In this document: positions 36,114 to 45,001 of the stretch, in pieces | Layout of the letters: every line of letters starts with the position of its first letter | How positions within the stretch are numbered: the stretch's first letter is position 1 | NCBI GenBank assembly: GCA_029975295.1 | Contig: JARKPK010000120.1 | Location: 1 to 64,000, forward strand | DNA length: 64,000 nucleotides | Reading direction: 5' to 3' | Source of the DNA: Thermoguttaceae bacterium | GTDB taxonomy: Bacteria; Planctomycetota; Planctomycetia; Pirellulales; Thermoguttaceae | Position numbers and translations under genes: made by a program | The notes under the pieces: model-generated | Databases searched by the model: none | Told to the model about the DNA's origin: nothing | What the model saw: the letters and a program-made list of their open reading frames with translations, nothing else

Positions 36114-37433
36114 TCAGCCGCCCGGAGACCAGTGATCTTCCAGCGTCAGTCCGGCGATGTCGCAGGCCGCCGACCACAGCTCATGCAGGGCACGCAAGTA
36201 TTCCAATCGCGATTCGGCCACCGCCCTTTGGGCTTGCAGCACGCGGAGGTACTCGAACTGACCGCCCTGGAAAGCGGCCAGCGCCAACCGGTAGGCCTGA
36301 TCGGCGTCGGGCAGAATGGTGTCGCGATAGCGGATGGCCCGACGCCGCGCCGCGTCGTACTGGCCGAAGGCGGTGGCCGCTTTGGCGACCAGCGAGTTGC
36401 GGACCGAATCGATTTCGGCCCCCGCCCGATGGACTTCAGCGGCTGCGGCCTGACGGTTGCCTTGGTTGCGATTGAAGATCGGCAGGGGCATCGACGCTTG
36501 TAGCGTCCAGCAGTCCTCTTTGGCGAAGTTGTCGCGTTCGTAGCCTGCCCCAAGGGTGATGTTCGGCACAACCTCGGCCGCCGCCCGTTTCATCTCCCAT
36601 TGCGCCTTACTTAGCTCGGCGTGCGACGCTCGCACCTCCGGATGAAGCTCGCCCAGTTGCCGGACCACTTGGTCGAACTCATAGCTGGGCCACGGGGTGT
36701 CCAAGGAGCCGGCCACGGGCCTCTCGGTCAGCTCGGGCGATCCGATCACGGCGGCCAATCGCCGCCAGGCGGCCGTGCATTGCTGACGTGCGGCTTCGAG
36801 GTCGGCCTCGAAGCGGCCCTTCTCGACGCGAATTTGCACCAAATCGAGGGGCGCAGCCTGACCGCCTTTGACGAGGGTCTCCGTTGTCCGTTGCGTTTCG
36901 CCGGAAAGGCGCGCCAACTCGGCCAGAACCTCGACGCGATGCTGAGCGGCAAGCGTGTCGAAATAGCCCTTGCGCACCGCAGTGAGCACTTCGTACCGCT
37001 TCGCGGTGAACAGGGCACGGGCTTTTGAAGTCTCGCACTGGGCCGCTTGGCGGCCGGCGCCGAGTTTGTCGCCGATAACGATCTCCTGCCGAAAGACCGG
37101 GGCTTTGACCATTCCGCCGGGAGCCTGGGGGCTTCCCAGTTGCGACCCCTCGATGGAGACTTCGGGGTTGGGATAGAGCCCGGCTTGCACCGCCCGGCCC
37201 GAAGCGACCTCGACGACGTGCCCTGCCTGCCGAAGCTCGGGGCTGCGGTTCAGGGCGATGGCCTCAAGTTCCGCCAAGGGAATAGGGCTTTCGGGCATCG
37301 GCACGGCGATTGGCTCGGCCGTGGGAAGAATGAGTTCGGCGCGAGGAGGCTGCGCAACGGCAGACGGCGCCGCCATAGAAGCAACCAACAGCCAGAGCAT
37401 CAACCAACTGGGACGCCGACCTTCCTTGGTCAT
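36114..37433 (-). CDS. TolC-family outer-membrane efflux protein
   Basis: A 439-residue exported protein with a signal peptide ending near AVAQPP. The two OEP repeats are visible: the first about 50-235 (LEAIALNRSPELRQA, then GLYPNPEVSI) and the second about 245-430 (LGELHPEVRASHAELSKAQ, LGAGYERD, PLPIFNRNQG). Each gives two long helices and two strands of the trimeric channel-tunnel. It resembles CusC/CzcC-type metal efflux channels in style. It is the last gene of the leftward efflux operon, 28 bp after the permease at 37462, and provides the outer-membrane exit duct. Confidence 0.88.
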   Translation of the reverse strand: MTKEGRRPSWLMLWLLVASMAAPSAVAQPPRAELILPTAEPIAVPMPESPIPLAELEAIALNRSPELRQAGHVVEVASGRAVQAGLYPNPEVSIEGSQLGSPQAPGGMVKAPVFRQEIVIGDKLGAGRQAAQCETSKARALFTAKRYEVLTAVRKGYFDTLAAQHRVEVLAELARLSGETQRTTETLVKGGQAAPLDLVQIRVEKGRFEADLEAARQQCTAAWRRLAAVIGSPELTERPVAGSLDTPWPSYEFDQVVRQLGELHPEVRASHAELSKAQWEMKRAAAEVVPNITLGAGYERDNFAKEDCWTLQASMPLPIFNRNQGNRQAAAAEVHRAGAEIDSVRNSLVAKAATAFGQYDAARRRAIRYRDTILPDADQAYRLALAAFQGGQFEYLRVLQAQRAVAESRLEYLRALHELWSAACDIAGLTLEDHWSPGG

Positions 37434-37461
37434 GGCACGCCTCCACGATCGCTCACGCGAC

Positions 37462-38598
37462 TTACGAACTGCGCAAGGCCTCGACGATGTCGGAACGGGC
37501 CGCCTGCCACGCGGGGAAAACCCCGGCCGCTAGGCCAATCACCATAGCTACCGTTAAGCCGATAGCGACCAGCCCTCCCGATGCAGAAAATGCCACGCTC
37601 ACGCCTTCCGTCGCCAGCGAAAGCCCGCCCCAATTAAGCACAGCCGCGGCCGCGGTCACGCCTAAAGCGCCGCCCAGACCGCCGAGAACCGCACTCTCCG
37701 CCAGCACGAGACGGAACACTCCATCCCAGGATATGCCAATAGTTTGCAGAACGGCGTACTCGCGCGCACGATCTTGCACGGTCATCATGGTGGTCGAGCT
37801 CACCAGGGTCAAGACCAATACAATGCAGGCGTAGCCTAAGTAGCCTGCCAGGCCCACCAACTCCGCCAAGTCGCCCACGGCAAACGATTCGAACACCCCC
37901 TTGGCCCTCGTATCGGTTTGTACGCGATCGGCCCGGAACGACTCGTCAATGGCCCGAGCGACGGCGACCGGGTCGGCCCCGTCGGCCACTTTCACCTCGA
38001 ACTGGGTGACCATTCCCACCGAGTTCAGGCCTCGCCCGTATTGCAGGAACTCCAGGGGCGTGTAGATCGTGTTCTCCACCGCCGGATTCGACGCCGAAAA
38101 GACGCCGGCCACGGTTACGGTCAGTTCGCCTACGGTGAACTTGTCGCCCACGCGCAACCGCCGGCGATCGGCGACCGTCCGCCCGACCAACGCCGCATCG
38201 CGTCGGGTTTCGAACTCCGAGAAGCTGCCGGCCACGAGCGACAGGTCGCGGAAAGCCCGCAACTTCTGCGGTGGAACGCCGTGCAAGACGATCAGATCGA
38301 GCGTTGCGCCGCAGTTGTTCATAAACACCCGCATCGGCAGCACGTCGGCCACGCCGGGCAGGGCGGCAATCGTTTTGCCGTAGGCCTCGGGCAGCCGGCT
38401 CGTCTCGGGGCAGAAGCGGTGAATCTGAAAGACGATCAGCGAGCGTTCGTTCCAGCCGCTGCTAATTTGATCCATGCCGCCGCGGACGCCGCCGACGAAG
38501 GTGAACACGAACAACGAGACCGCCGCGCCGCCCACGGTCAACAGCGACCGCGTGCGATGCCCCCACAGGCTCTTCAACACGTAGCGGAGAAACCGCAT
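37462..38598 (-). CDS. FtsX/MacB-like ABC transporter permease (permease 1)
   Basis: A 378-residue membrane protein. ATG 38598 overlaps the TGA of the upstream ATPase gene by one base (TGATG), a sign of translational coupling. Topology is the FtsX type: one N-terminal helix (about 18-40), a large periplasmic domain (about 45-250), and three C-terminal helices. Family motifs are DRAREYAVLQTIG in the coupling region and FPAWQAARSDIVEALR at the end. With the ATPase it should form a mechanotransmission-type transporter that drives extrusion through the HlyD adaptor and TolC channel rather than moving substrate through the inner membrane. Confidence 0.88.
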   Translation of the reverse strand: MRFLRYVLKSLWGHRTRSLLTVGGAAVSLFVFTFVGGVRGGMDQISSGWNERSLIVFQIHRFCPETSRLPEAYGKTIAALPGVADVLPMRVFMNNCGATLDLIVLHGVPPQKLRAFRDLSLVAGSFSEFETRRDAALVGRTVADRRRLRVGDKFTVGELTVTVAGVFSASNPAVENTIYTPLEFLQYGRGLNSVGMVTQFEVKVADGADPVAVARAIDESFRADRVQTDTRAKGVFESFAVGDLAELVGLAGYLGYACIVLVLTLVSSTTMMTVQDRAREYAVLQTIGISWDGVFRLVLAESAVLGGLGGALGVTAAAAVLNWGGLSLATEGVSVAFSASGGLVAIGLTVAMVIGLAAGVFPAWQAARSDIVEALRSS

Positions 38599-39311
38599 CA
38601 CTCGTCCTCCGTGATAGTCGCCACGTGCGCCGGGCAATCGCGGTCGAGCAGCTTGCCCTTTTCCAGCCGAAGCCGGCGCTGCGCAATCCCCGCTGTGCGC
38701 GGGTCATGGGTCACCACCAAAAACGTCGTTCCCAGTTCGGTGTTCAACCGCATCAACAGTTCGAGAATCTGCTCCGTGCTCTCGGCATCGAGGTCGCCGG
38801 TGGGTTCATCGGCCACGACCACCAGCGGATCGGCGACGATGGCGCGAGCGATTCCCACGCGCTGTTCTTGACCTCCGGAGAGCTGCCGCGGGTAATGATC
38901 GGCCCGATCCGAAAGGCCGACGGCCTCCAAGGCCAGCGCCACGCGCTTGCGCCGCTCGCTTCGAGAGAACGGCAGCAACAACAGCGGCAATTCAACGTTC
39001 TCAAACGCCGTGAGCACCGGAATCAGATTGTGCGTTTGAAACACATACCCGATGTGCGCGGCGCGCCAATGGGCCAACTGCCGCCGCGAAAGCCGAGTGA
39101 TGGCCGTGCCGTTGACGATCACCTCGCCCGAGGTGGGGCGGTCGATTCCGGCGATCAGGTTGAGCAAGGTGCTCTTGCCCGAGCCGCTCGCCCCCATCAA
39201 CGAAACGAACTCGTGCCGTTCGATCTCGAGCGACACCTCGTCCAAGGGCCGAATCACATGCTCGCCCTTGCGGTATTCTTTCACCACGTCAATCACTTCC
39301 ACCAGCGCCAT
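38598..39311 (-). CDS. ABC transporter ATP-binding protein (MacB/LolD type)
   Basis: A 237-residue ATPase starting at ATG 39311. All motifs are intact: Walker [10 protein letters not shown] at 40-48, Q-loop Gln92 in YVFQTHNL, signature LSGGQ at 144-148, Walker B VVVADEP with Glu169, and switch His in VVTHDPR. The [10 protein letters not shown] segment after the signature is typical of the MacB/LolD group. It is the only ATPase in the efflux operon and is translationally coupled to permease 1. It probably powers both FtsX-like permeases of the operon. Confidence 0.9.
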   Translation of the reverse strand: MALVEVIDVVKEYRKGEHVIRPLDEVSLEIERHEFVSLMGASGSGKSTLLNLIAGIDRPTSGEVIVNGTAITRLSRRQLAHWRAAHIGYVFQTHNLIPVLTAFENVELPLLLLPFSRSERRKRVALALEAVGLSDRADHYPRQLSGGQEQRVGIARAIVADPLVVVADEPTGDLDAESTEQILELLMRLNTELGTTFLVVTHDPRTAGIAQRRLRLEKGKLLDRDCPAHVATITEDE

Positions 39312-39551
39312 GTTCGTTTCTCGCAGAGAGGTTTGTCGCCGCGGCAACGGCTGTTGACCGCGGGTCGTTTTTCAGTCCAAAGTCCACGGGTTGCGGCCGC
39401 GGTTTTCGATCTTCAGGAAATCAATATGCCCTTGCGACAGTCGCCTTGCTCGCAGCAATCGGCCGGCGGCCGGTTGGCCGTGTTTTCTGTTTGATCCGAG
39501 TCTGGCCGGGAGAATCGGTTCACGTCGCATCCGCCGACGACGGTCGTGTTT

Positions 39552-41303
39552 TTAGCCCTGGGGCGCGACCGGCTGCTGCTCCGGCTGAGGGCGTGCATTC
39601 GGCGGAGCGACGAATCGCTTGATGCCGCGGCCCGAATTGCGCGATCCGCCCGCTTCCACGCCCAACGTGGCGTCTTCGCCCGTCACGCGAATGCGCGCGC
39701 CTTCGGTAAGCCGTTCGCGTCCGGCGACGATCACTCGGTCTGCCGGCCCAAGTCCTTCGATAATCTCGATCATCCCCCCGCCGCTGATCGGACGGCCGGG
39801 CTTGACGATTCTCGATCGAGCGCGCGACTCGACCAGATCCGCCACCCACACGCGCGCCTGCCCCGCTTCGGCCTGCTCGATCAACACCTTGGGCAGAACC
39901 AAACGGACTTGCTGTTCGGCCGAGTCCGATGCTGCCGCCCGTTGCGGGGCGAAATAGGTGACGCGCGCGAGCATGTCGGGGCGCAAGTCGCTGGGCGGTT
40001 GGTGAATCGCCACCTTCACGTCGAGGGTGTTCTTCTGCATGTCGGTGAACGCCGTTTTGAAGAGCACCTCGCCGGTCAGCCCGTCGGCGGCAGCCTCTGT
40101 TTCGATGCGCACGGGTTGCCCCGGCTGCACGTGGCGGACTTGGTCCAAGGGCACATCGGTGCGCAATTGGAGTTGCGCCGGATCGTACATCGTGGCGACC
40201 ACTCCCGACTCCTTTCCCCCTTCGCTTCCCGCGGAACCGACGCGAGCCCCCGGCTGAGCCAGCAGTCGCCAAATTCGGCCTTGCTGCGGCGCGCGCACCA
40301 CCATCCGCTCTAGGCGGAGCCTCGCGGCGCCGACGGCCGCTTTGGCCTGGGCCACCGACGCTTCGGCCGCCTGCACGGCCGCCTCGGCCTCCTCCGCTTC
40401 GCGGGTGTCTTCGATCTTCATTTCCAATTGTTTCGCCAGCAGATCCCGCCGCGAGGTCAACAGATCGCGTTCTTCCTCGAGTCGGCGTTTTCGGTCGCGA
40501 AGCTCCGCCACGGCGGCGGACGCCACGTCGAGCTCGCTTTGCGCTTGGTCGAGCAATCGCTGCGAAAGGGCTTCGCGCGCGGCAAGTTTGCCTTGGAGAT
40601 CAAGCCGCGAAAACCGTTCCCGCGCCTCGGCCGCTTCCAACTGCTTCGGCAGCGCCGCCAATTCCGTGTTCAGCTTCGCTAGCATCGACTCCGCCTCGCT
40701 CAGCGGATTTTGCAGGTGCAGCGGGTGCGCGATGCGCGTCCGCGCCGCAGCGGCCCGGGCTTTCGTCCGCGTCCATTCGGCCTCGCGCAGGCGGAGTTCC
40801 GCCTCGGCGGATTCCAAGGCCAGACGAGCGTCGGCATCGATCAGGTAGGCCACCGGCTCGCCCGCTTCGACCGCCTGGCCCTCGACGACCAGAAGACGCT
40901 CGACCACACCGTCGGCCAAAGCCGTGACCGAAATCGGCGTAGGCCGCGGCTCCACCCAACCAGCGCACTGGAACAAGGGCGTGCCGCTTTGCACAACCTC
41001 GGCCCGCATCGTCATGACAGGCATCACGGTCACCGGCTCGCTCGGCAACAGGCTGGCCCGCGCCGTCCAAACAATCATGGCCGCAAACGCCGAAATGACG
41101 GCCAGCGGGGCGACGTATCGAGCCCAAACCCGCGACGAGATCGCCAAACGGCGCCGCTGCGTCTGGCTGGCCGGGCCGCGACGCACGGCCAACTGCCGCA
41201 AATCGACCGGCGTCCGCGGCGATTCGGGGGATTGGGGCGAACGGGGTTCGTCGGTTGGCGACGAATGCCGCCGCGCACGTTCTGCTGTTGATTCCGCCAT
41301 CAT
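39552..41303 (-). CDS. HlyD/MacA-family periplasmic adaptor subunit
   Basis: A 583-residue protein; ATG 41303 follows GAGG by 5 nt (ATG 41300 is also possible). A Pro/Ser-rich cytoplasmic tail precedes one transmembrane helix at about 62-80. The lipoyl half-motif is at about 122-160 (VTALADGVVERLLVVEGQ). A long alpha-helical hairpin of about 165-320 rich in Ala, Glu, Leu and Arg follows, then the second lipoyl half (MVVRAPQQGRIWRL) and beta-barrel. It links the inner-membrane permeases to the TolC channel. The hairpin is longer than in MacA, suggesting a tall periplasm or direct contact with TolC. It lies within the leftward efflux operon. Confidence 0.85.
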   Translation of the reverse strand: MMAESTAERARRHSSPTDEPRSPQSPESPRTPVDLRQLAVRRGPASQTQRRRLAISSRVWARYVAPLAVISAFAAMIVWTARASLLPSEPVTVMPVMTMRAEVVQSGTPLFQCAGWVEPRPTPISVTALADGVVERLLVVEGQAVEAGEPVAYLIDADARLALESAEAELRLREAEWTRTKARAAAARTRIAHPLHLQNPLSEAESMLAKLNTELAALPKQLEAAEARERFSRLDLQGKLAAREALSQRLLDQAQSELDVASAAVAELRDRKRRLEEERDLLTSRRDLLAKQLEMKIEDTREAEEAEAAVQAAEASVAQAKAAVGAARLRLERMVVRAPQQGRIWRLLAQPGARVGSAGSEGGKESGVVATMYDPAQLQLRTDVPLDQVRHVQPGQPVRIETEAAADGLTGEVLFKTAFTDMQKNTLDVKVAIHQPPSDLRPDMLARVTYFAPQRAAASDSAEQQVRLVLPKVLIEQAEAGQARVWVADLVESRARSRIVKPGRPISGGGMIEIIEGLGPADRVIVAGRERLTEGARIRVTGEDATLGVEAGGSRNSGRGIKRFVAPPNARPQPEQQPVAPQG

Positions 41304-41381
41304 CCGCACCTCGACATGCCAGGGGGCCGCACGCTCAACCGTCTTCGTCGGAACGACCGACGTTGTCTCATCCGCCTCAGG

Positions 41382-42092
41382 CTAGTGAGAATCATGCTGA
41401 TGGCCGGCGTGGTCGCCGCCTTCGCTGCTGTGGTCGTCGTCGGCCCGCACCGGCGTGCGCTGCCGCTCTTGAACAAAGACGGCCTGCCCGCGGAGCCAGC
41501 ACGGCGCGCCCTCGCCCGACGATTCGAGCACGCCCCGAACACATACCGACGAGCCCTCTTGCAGCCCCAGCGCCTCGCGCACGTCGCCCGAGACGGTTCG
41601 CCCCTGTTCGTCGACGAACTTCACCATCAGCAGATTCGGCAGCAACACGTCTTTGGCCACACAGCAGTAGGAATAGGGCGTTTTGCTGCACGCGGGGGCG
41701 GGCAAGTCGAGATCGATCAGCGTGAACGCCCAACGCCCGCGCACAATCGGCTCTTCGCTGCCTGCCACCCAACCACGCACCACCACTTCGTCGCCGGGTT
41801 TGCCCTCGGCCCGCACCGAGGCAACCCCTTTTGCATCAGCGGGCGATTCCTTGAGGATCAAATGGACCGCTGTTGGGCCGGCCGACGCCGCCGACTCGCC
41901 GCCTCCGGGCTTGGCCGCAAGTGAGCCGCCGCAGCCGCTCATCGCCGTCAAGGCGAAACCAGCAGCCAAGCAGGTCAACGCGACACGAAACACGGCTGAG
42001 TGCGACGCGACGCAGCCGGCGGCGCGGGAGAGCCGCTCGGCCTGCGTTCCATTACCCGCGGTTTCAGTCGAAATCAACGCGACACGCAGCAT
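41382..42092 (-). CDS. Lipoprotein with His/Asp-rich C-terminal tail
   Basis: A 236-residue protein. ATG 42092 follows AAAGGA; an earlier start at 42149 is less likely. The N-terminal ~50 residues end in a lipobox-like MSGC, giving lipidated Cys54, though the leader is unusually long. Residues 75-215 are predicted beta and may form an OB-like barrel (GDEVVVRGWVAG, RWAFTLIDLDL, SSVCVRGVLES). The last ~19 residues are packed with His and Asp (DDDHSSEGGDHAGHQHDSH), a likely metal-binding tail. It sits between two efflux genes, so it may deliver or buffer metal ions for export. Function is inferred from composition and context only. Confidence 0.7.
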   Translation of the reverse strand: MLRVALISTETAGNGTQAERLSRAAGCVASHSAVFRVALTCLAAGFALTAMSGCGGSLAAKPGGGESAASAGPTAVHLILKESPADAKGVASVRAEGKPGDEVVVRGWVAGSEEPIVRGRWAFTLIDLDLPAPACSKTPYSYCCVAKDVLLPNLLMVKFVDEQGRTVSGDVREALGLQEGSSVCVRGVLESSGEGAPCWLRGQAVFVQERQRTPVRADDDHSSEGGDHAGHQHDSH

Positions 42093-42257
42093 GATGACAT
42101 TCCTTTGCTTGAACGGACGAAAAAACCAAATCAATGCAAATCTCAGCAATTCTTGCCCCTAAACGGCCGAATCGTCCCGAATATGTTCGTTGCGGATTCG
42201 GAAGTCGCATCGGTCGGGCGAGGCCGCTGCAACTTGATCGCCGGTTGTCATGTCTCC

Positions 42258-43421
42258 TCAAATGGCCTTAAGGCTCTCGCCGATCGGCATTCGCATCACC
42301 CGCAAGGCGGGCGTCAGCGCGCCGACGACGCCCAGCGCCAGCGCCACGGCACAGCCGGTCGCGACGGCAACGCTGTCCATTCGCAGCACGAAGGCGCCCA
42401 TCGTGAAACGGATGGCCGTTCCGTCGATGGCCCACAACGCCATTGCCGCGGCCATCAATGCCGAAATCGCGGCGATAAGCATCCCTTCCTGAATCACGCT
42501 CAGCACCAGCGCCGTCCGCGAGTAGCCCAGCGTTTGCAGCATCGCCAGTTCGCGCACTCGGCCGAGAACATTGGCGTACATCGTATTCAGGCCGGCCAAC
42601 ACACCGGCGCCGCTGACCAAGGCGACGATCGACCAGATCAGCAATCGGATGGGCCGATAATGCGCTTGGAGGTTGCCATAGAAAAACGTTTCCGGAGTGG
42701 CCTGAAGTTCCAGATCGAGCCGCTCTTTGCAAAACTCGTCGATCTCGCCGAACTCGCCGCCCGGCCCGAGTGTGACCGCCAGGAGCGAAACATCTTGCCG
42801 CTTTAGGGCCTGCTGGAATTCATCGAGCGGCCCCCAAATCTCCGCTTCCAGCGCCGAACCGACTGCGGCGAATCGGCCGCTGACGCGCCACCGTCGGCCT
42901 TCAATCATCACGGTTTGCCCCACGGCAAGCGCCTCGTCGGGCCGCCCGAGCTTGACGGCGGCCAAACGCCCGACGGCCACCTCGCCCAACTGGGGCCAAC
43001 GCCCTTCAATCAGTTGCACTTGTTGGCGGACGAGCAGCGCCGTCGGGGCGACTCCTCGGATCACGCCCAGCGCGCCCTGTTCGTCGCCGTCGACATACAC
43101 GCGAGTTGTCAAGTGCAATTCCGGCGACACGTAAACCTGACCGTAGCGACGCTGAATGCCCGGAATGCTTGCCGCCACCAACGCGGCCGATCGCGCCGGA
43201 ATGGACGAGCTTTCCAGGTTCTCGCCCCCGCCTACTGAGTGAATCAACACAACGCGCGGATCGGCGCTGATGGCCAACGACAGGTTCAAACCGCGAACAA
43301 AACTCAGTGCCGCGAACACCATCAGCAGCACCAGCGTCAGCGCAGCAACGGTAAGCGCCGTCCGGCCGGGACGGCGAAACAGGTTTCTGACTCCGTACTC
43401 CCAAGGCAGAAGTCGCAGCAT
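42258..43421 (-). CDS. FtsX/MacB-like ABC transporter permease (permease 2)
   Basis: A 387-residue membrane protein. ATG 43421 is preferred to TTG 43436. It has the FtsX layout: N-terminal helix about 19-42 (RTALTVAALTLVLLMVF), a periplasmic domain with about 215 residues, and three C-terminal helices. RVRELAMLQTLGYSRTALV is the coupling segment and the end reads PALRVMRMPIGESLKAI. It is clearly related to but distinct from permease 1, and no ATPase of its own is adjacent. The two may pair as a heterodimer on the single ATPase at 38598. Confidence 0.86.
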   Translation of the reverse strand: MLRLLPWEYGVRNLFRRPGRTALTVAALTLVLLMVFAALSFVRGLNLSLAISADPRVVLIHSVGGGENLESSSIPARSAALVAASIPGIQRRYGQVYVSPELHLTTRVYVDGDEQGALGVIRGVAPTALLVRQQVQLIEGRWPQLGEVAVGRLAAVKLGRPDEALAVGQTVMIEGRRWRVSGRFAAVGSALEAEIWGPLDEFQQALKRQDVSLLAVTLGPGGEFGEIDEFCKERLDLELQATPETFFYGNLQAHYRPIRLLIWSIVALVSGAGVLAGLNTMYANVLGRVRELAMLQTLGYSRTALVLSVIQEGMLIAAISALMAAAMALWAIDGTAIRFTMGAFVLRMDSVAVATGCAVALALGVVGALTPALRVMRMPIGESLKAI

Positions 43422-43896
43422 TTCTCGCTTCCCCAAAAGGGCTTCAAGCAGGGGTACAAACCGTTGCGGTTGCCGCGGCGGCCCAGTCCCACCGACGGAG
43501 GCATCGCGAAGACCGCGAAACGCACCAGCGGGCGGCGCTCTCGGCGTCGCAAAAGGGCGGCGCGGCTTTGCCGATTTGGCATAGCGGCCGGCCCCAGTCG
43601 TTAGCGGCGCCGTTTGGCCGAACGGGGCGATTGGATGATCTTGCGATCATCGTTGCGAATCGAACGCGTGCTCGATCGCAAAAACGAGAAATCGCGAGAG
43701 CCAATCATCCGATGCAGCAGCGGCAACGCAATCTCGCGGCCGTGCGCGGACGGCCTTTTCAAGATGGATTGCCCGCTGAATCCGCACCGCGCGGAACAAC
43801 GCACCCGCAGTGTGCGGTGAGCGGCCGCGAGCACGGCGAAGCATCCGATTGCGCGAATCACGCGCTAGAACCGCTTGCCATTGCTCGCGGTTTCAT
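43422..43896. other. Intergenic region
   Basis: A 475-base gap between the Cys-rich protein gene and permease 2, both leftward. It probably contains the promoter for the efflux genes. No clear motif or gene was found. Confidence 0.35.
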
Positions 43897-44460
43897 CTAG
43901 GCAATCGGCGGCCGCAAGAGATCGTGAGAAGCGCCCTCAACCGGCGCGAACCAGAGATCGGCGGTCACCCAGCCAACACACTGGGGAATCGGCCGCCACG
44001 CGTTGCTCAAGATGACGACGACCACTTTCCCTTGCCCGCAAACAGGGCAATGCCCCGGACAGAAGGGAAAATGGCTGTGATCGGACTGGCCTTGCCCGTG
44101 GCTTGGGCAATGATCCGTCATGCGGAAAGAATCGGAACAGCAGGCGGCGTGGTCGGAGCTTGATCCGGCAGCCACCATGCCGCATTGGTCGGCTGATTTC
44201 ATGCCGGTGATTTCAACTTCCGACGCGCAGCACGAGCCGCGGGCGGCGCTTTGGCCGGCGGCGCTGGCTACCGTTGCCGCGGCGCCGCGTTCGAAGCTGA
44301 TCGAGCTGCCATCGACGTCGCAGCAGGCGGCCGGATCGCCCAAACAGACCTTGGCGACGCACATCAGGTCGGCGCCGGCATAATGCAATGAAACACCGCC
44401 TGCGAGCAGGTAGCTCACAAGAATCGCAAGGGCGATCGTTGATCGATGCCGTCGCATCAT
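43897..44460 (-). CDS. Exported Cys/His-rich protein, possible metal binder
   Basis: A 187-residue protein starting at ATG 44460 (44457 also possible), where a signal peptide or anchor begins (MMRRHRST, hydrophobic core to about residue 27). The mature part contains 14 Cys, including three CC pairs, and clusters of His (DHCPSH, DHSHFPFCPGHCPVCGQGK, shown in part). This composition is far from that of any neighbour and suggests metal binding, perhaps copper, zinc or mercury. It is not matched to a named family. It lies upstream of the leftward efflux operon, whose lipoprotein also has a metal-binding-like tail, suggesting a joint metal-efflux role. Confidence 0.65.
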   Translation of the reverse strand: MMRRHRSTIALAILVSYLLAGGVSLHYAGADLMCVAKVCLGDPAACCDVDGSSISFERGAAATVASAAGQSAARGSCCASEVEITGMKSADQCGMVAAGSSSDHAACCSDSFRMTDHCPSHGQGQSDHSHFPFCPGHCPVCGQGKVVVVILSNAWRPIPQCVGWVTADLWFAPVEGASHDLLRPPIA

Positions 44461-44676
44461 GGCGCGGTGGTCTTGGTCTTGGCGTTCTCGACGTTGCTCA
44501 TTTGCCATGCGAACCAAACGATTCGCACTTACGACCATCGGCAAAGAACAATCGGCCGGGATCAGGTCCGATGTCGTGGTCTGCGGTCGCCACGGCCGCG
44601 GGTTGGAATGCGGTTGGCCCGGCTGCGCCATCGCGTCTGCCTTCAGACAACCGCTCGATCGGCCTGATCTTGTGGA

Positions 44677-44682
44677 ATTCTA
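44677..44682 (-). promoter_or_regulatory. Candidate -10 box (TAGAAT) of the Cys-rich protein gene
   Basis: TAGAAT preceded by C on the reverse strand, 217 nt upstream of the Cys-rich protein start. It matches the -10 of the tRNA-Pro promoter. No strong -35 partner was recognised. Confidence 0.25.
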
Positions 44683-44875
44683 GCTCCGCATGCGACTTGC
44701 GGCAACAGTGAAACTGCGGCTGCGTCGGCGGCCGATTCTCACCACCGCCGCCGGAAAAGACCACGCAATGGGTTGACCGCGGGCGGCGCAATCGCTTTTG
44801 CACACTTGTGTTATGGTCGGTCTCCCACGTAAAGTGCGCCCCCGCACCGACGCTGCACCAACCTGCGTTTTCCCC

Positions 44876-44911
44876 CACTTGGCAAGCTACTGGCACTTGG
44901 CAAGCTACTGG
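44876..44911. repeat. Two perfect tandem copies of an 18-bp unit
   Basis: The unit CACTTGGCAAGCTACTGG occurs twice with no spacer (44876-44893 and 44894-44911). It is a recent-looking duplication in noncoding DNA. Confidence 0.8.
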
Positions 44912-45001
44912 GGATGGCGGCGGCAGCCGGCGCACTGGGCGTGTGATTCCGCCAATCGAGCCGTGAACCAGCCGGAAGCTGTGATGCCGCACGGCACGGG
45001 C

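Larger units (their letters stand above)
44461..45001. other. Intergenic region with an 18-bp tandem duplication
   Basis: A 541-base gap. It contains a leftward TAGAAT at 44677-44682 and the direct repeat at 44876-44911. No gene is supported. Confidence 0.35.

Noticed and set aside
43422-43896. Weak GAACCGC/GCGGTTTC pairing near 43866-43893 considered as a terminator
   Set aside because: The stem is short, lies at the gene end itself, and lacks a T-run.
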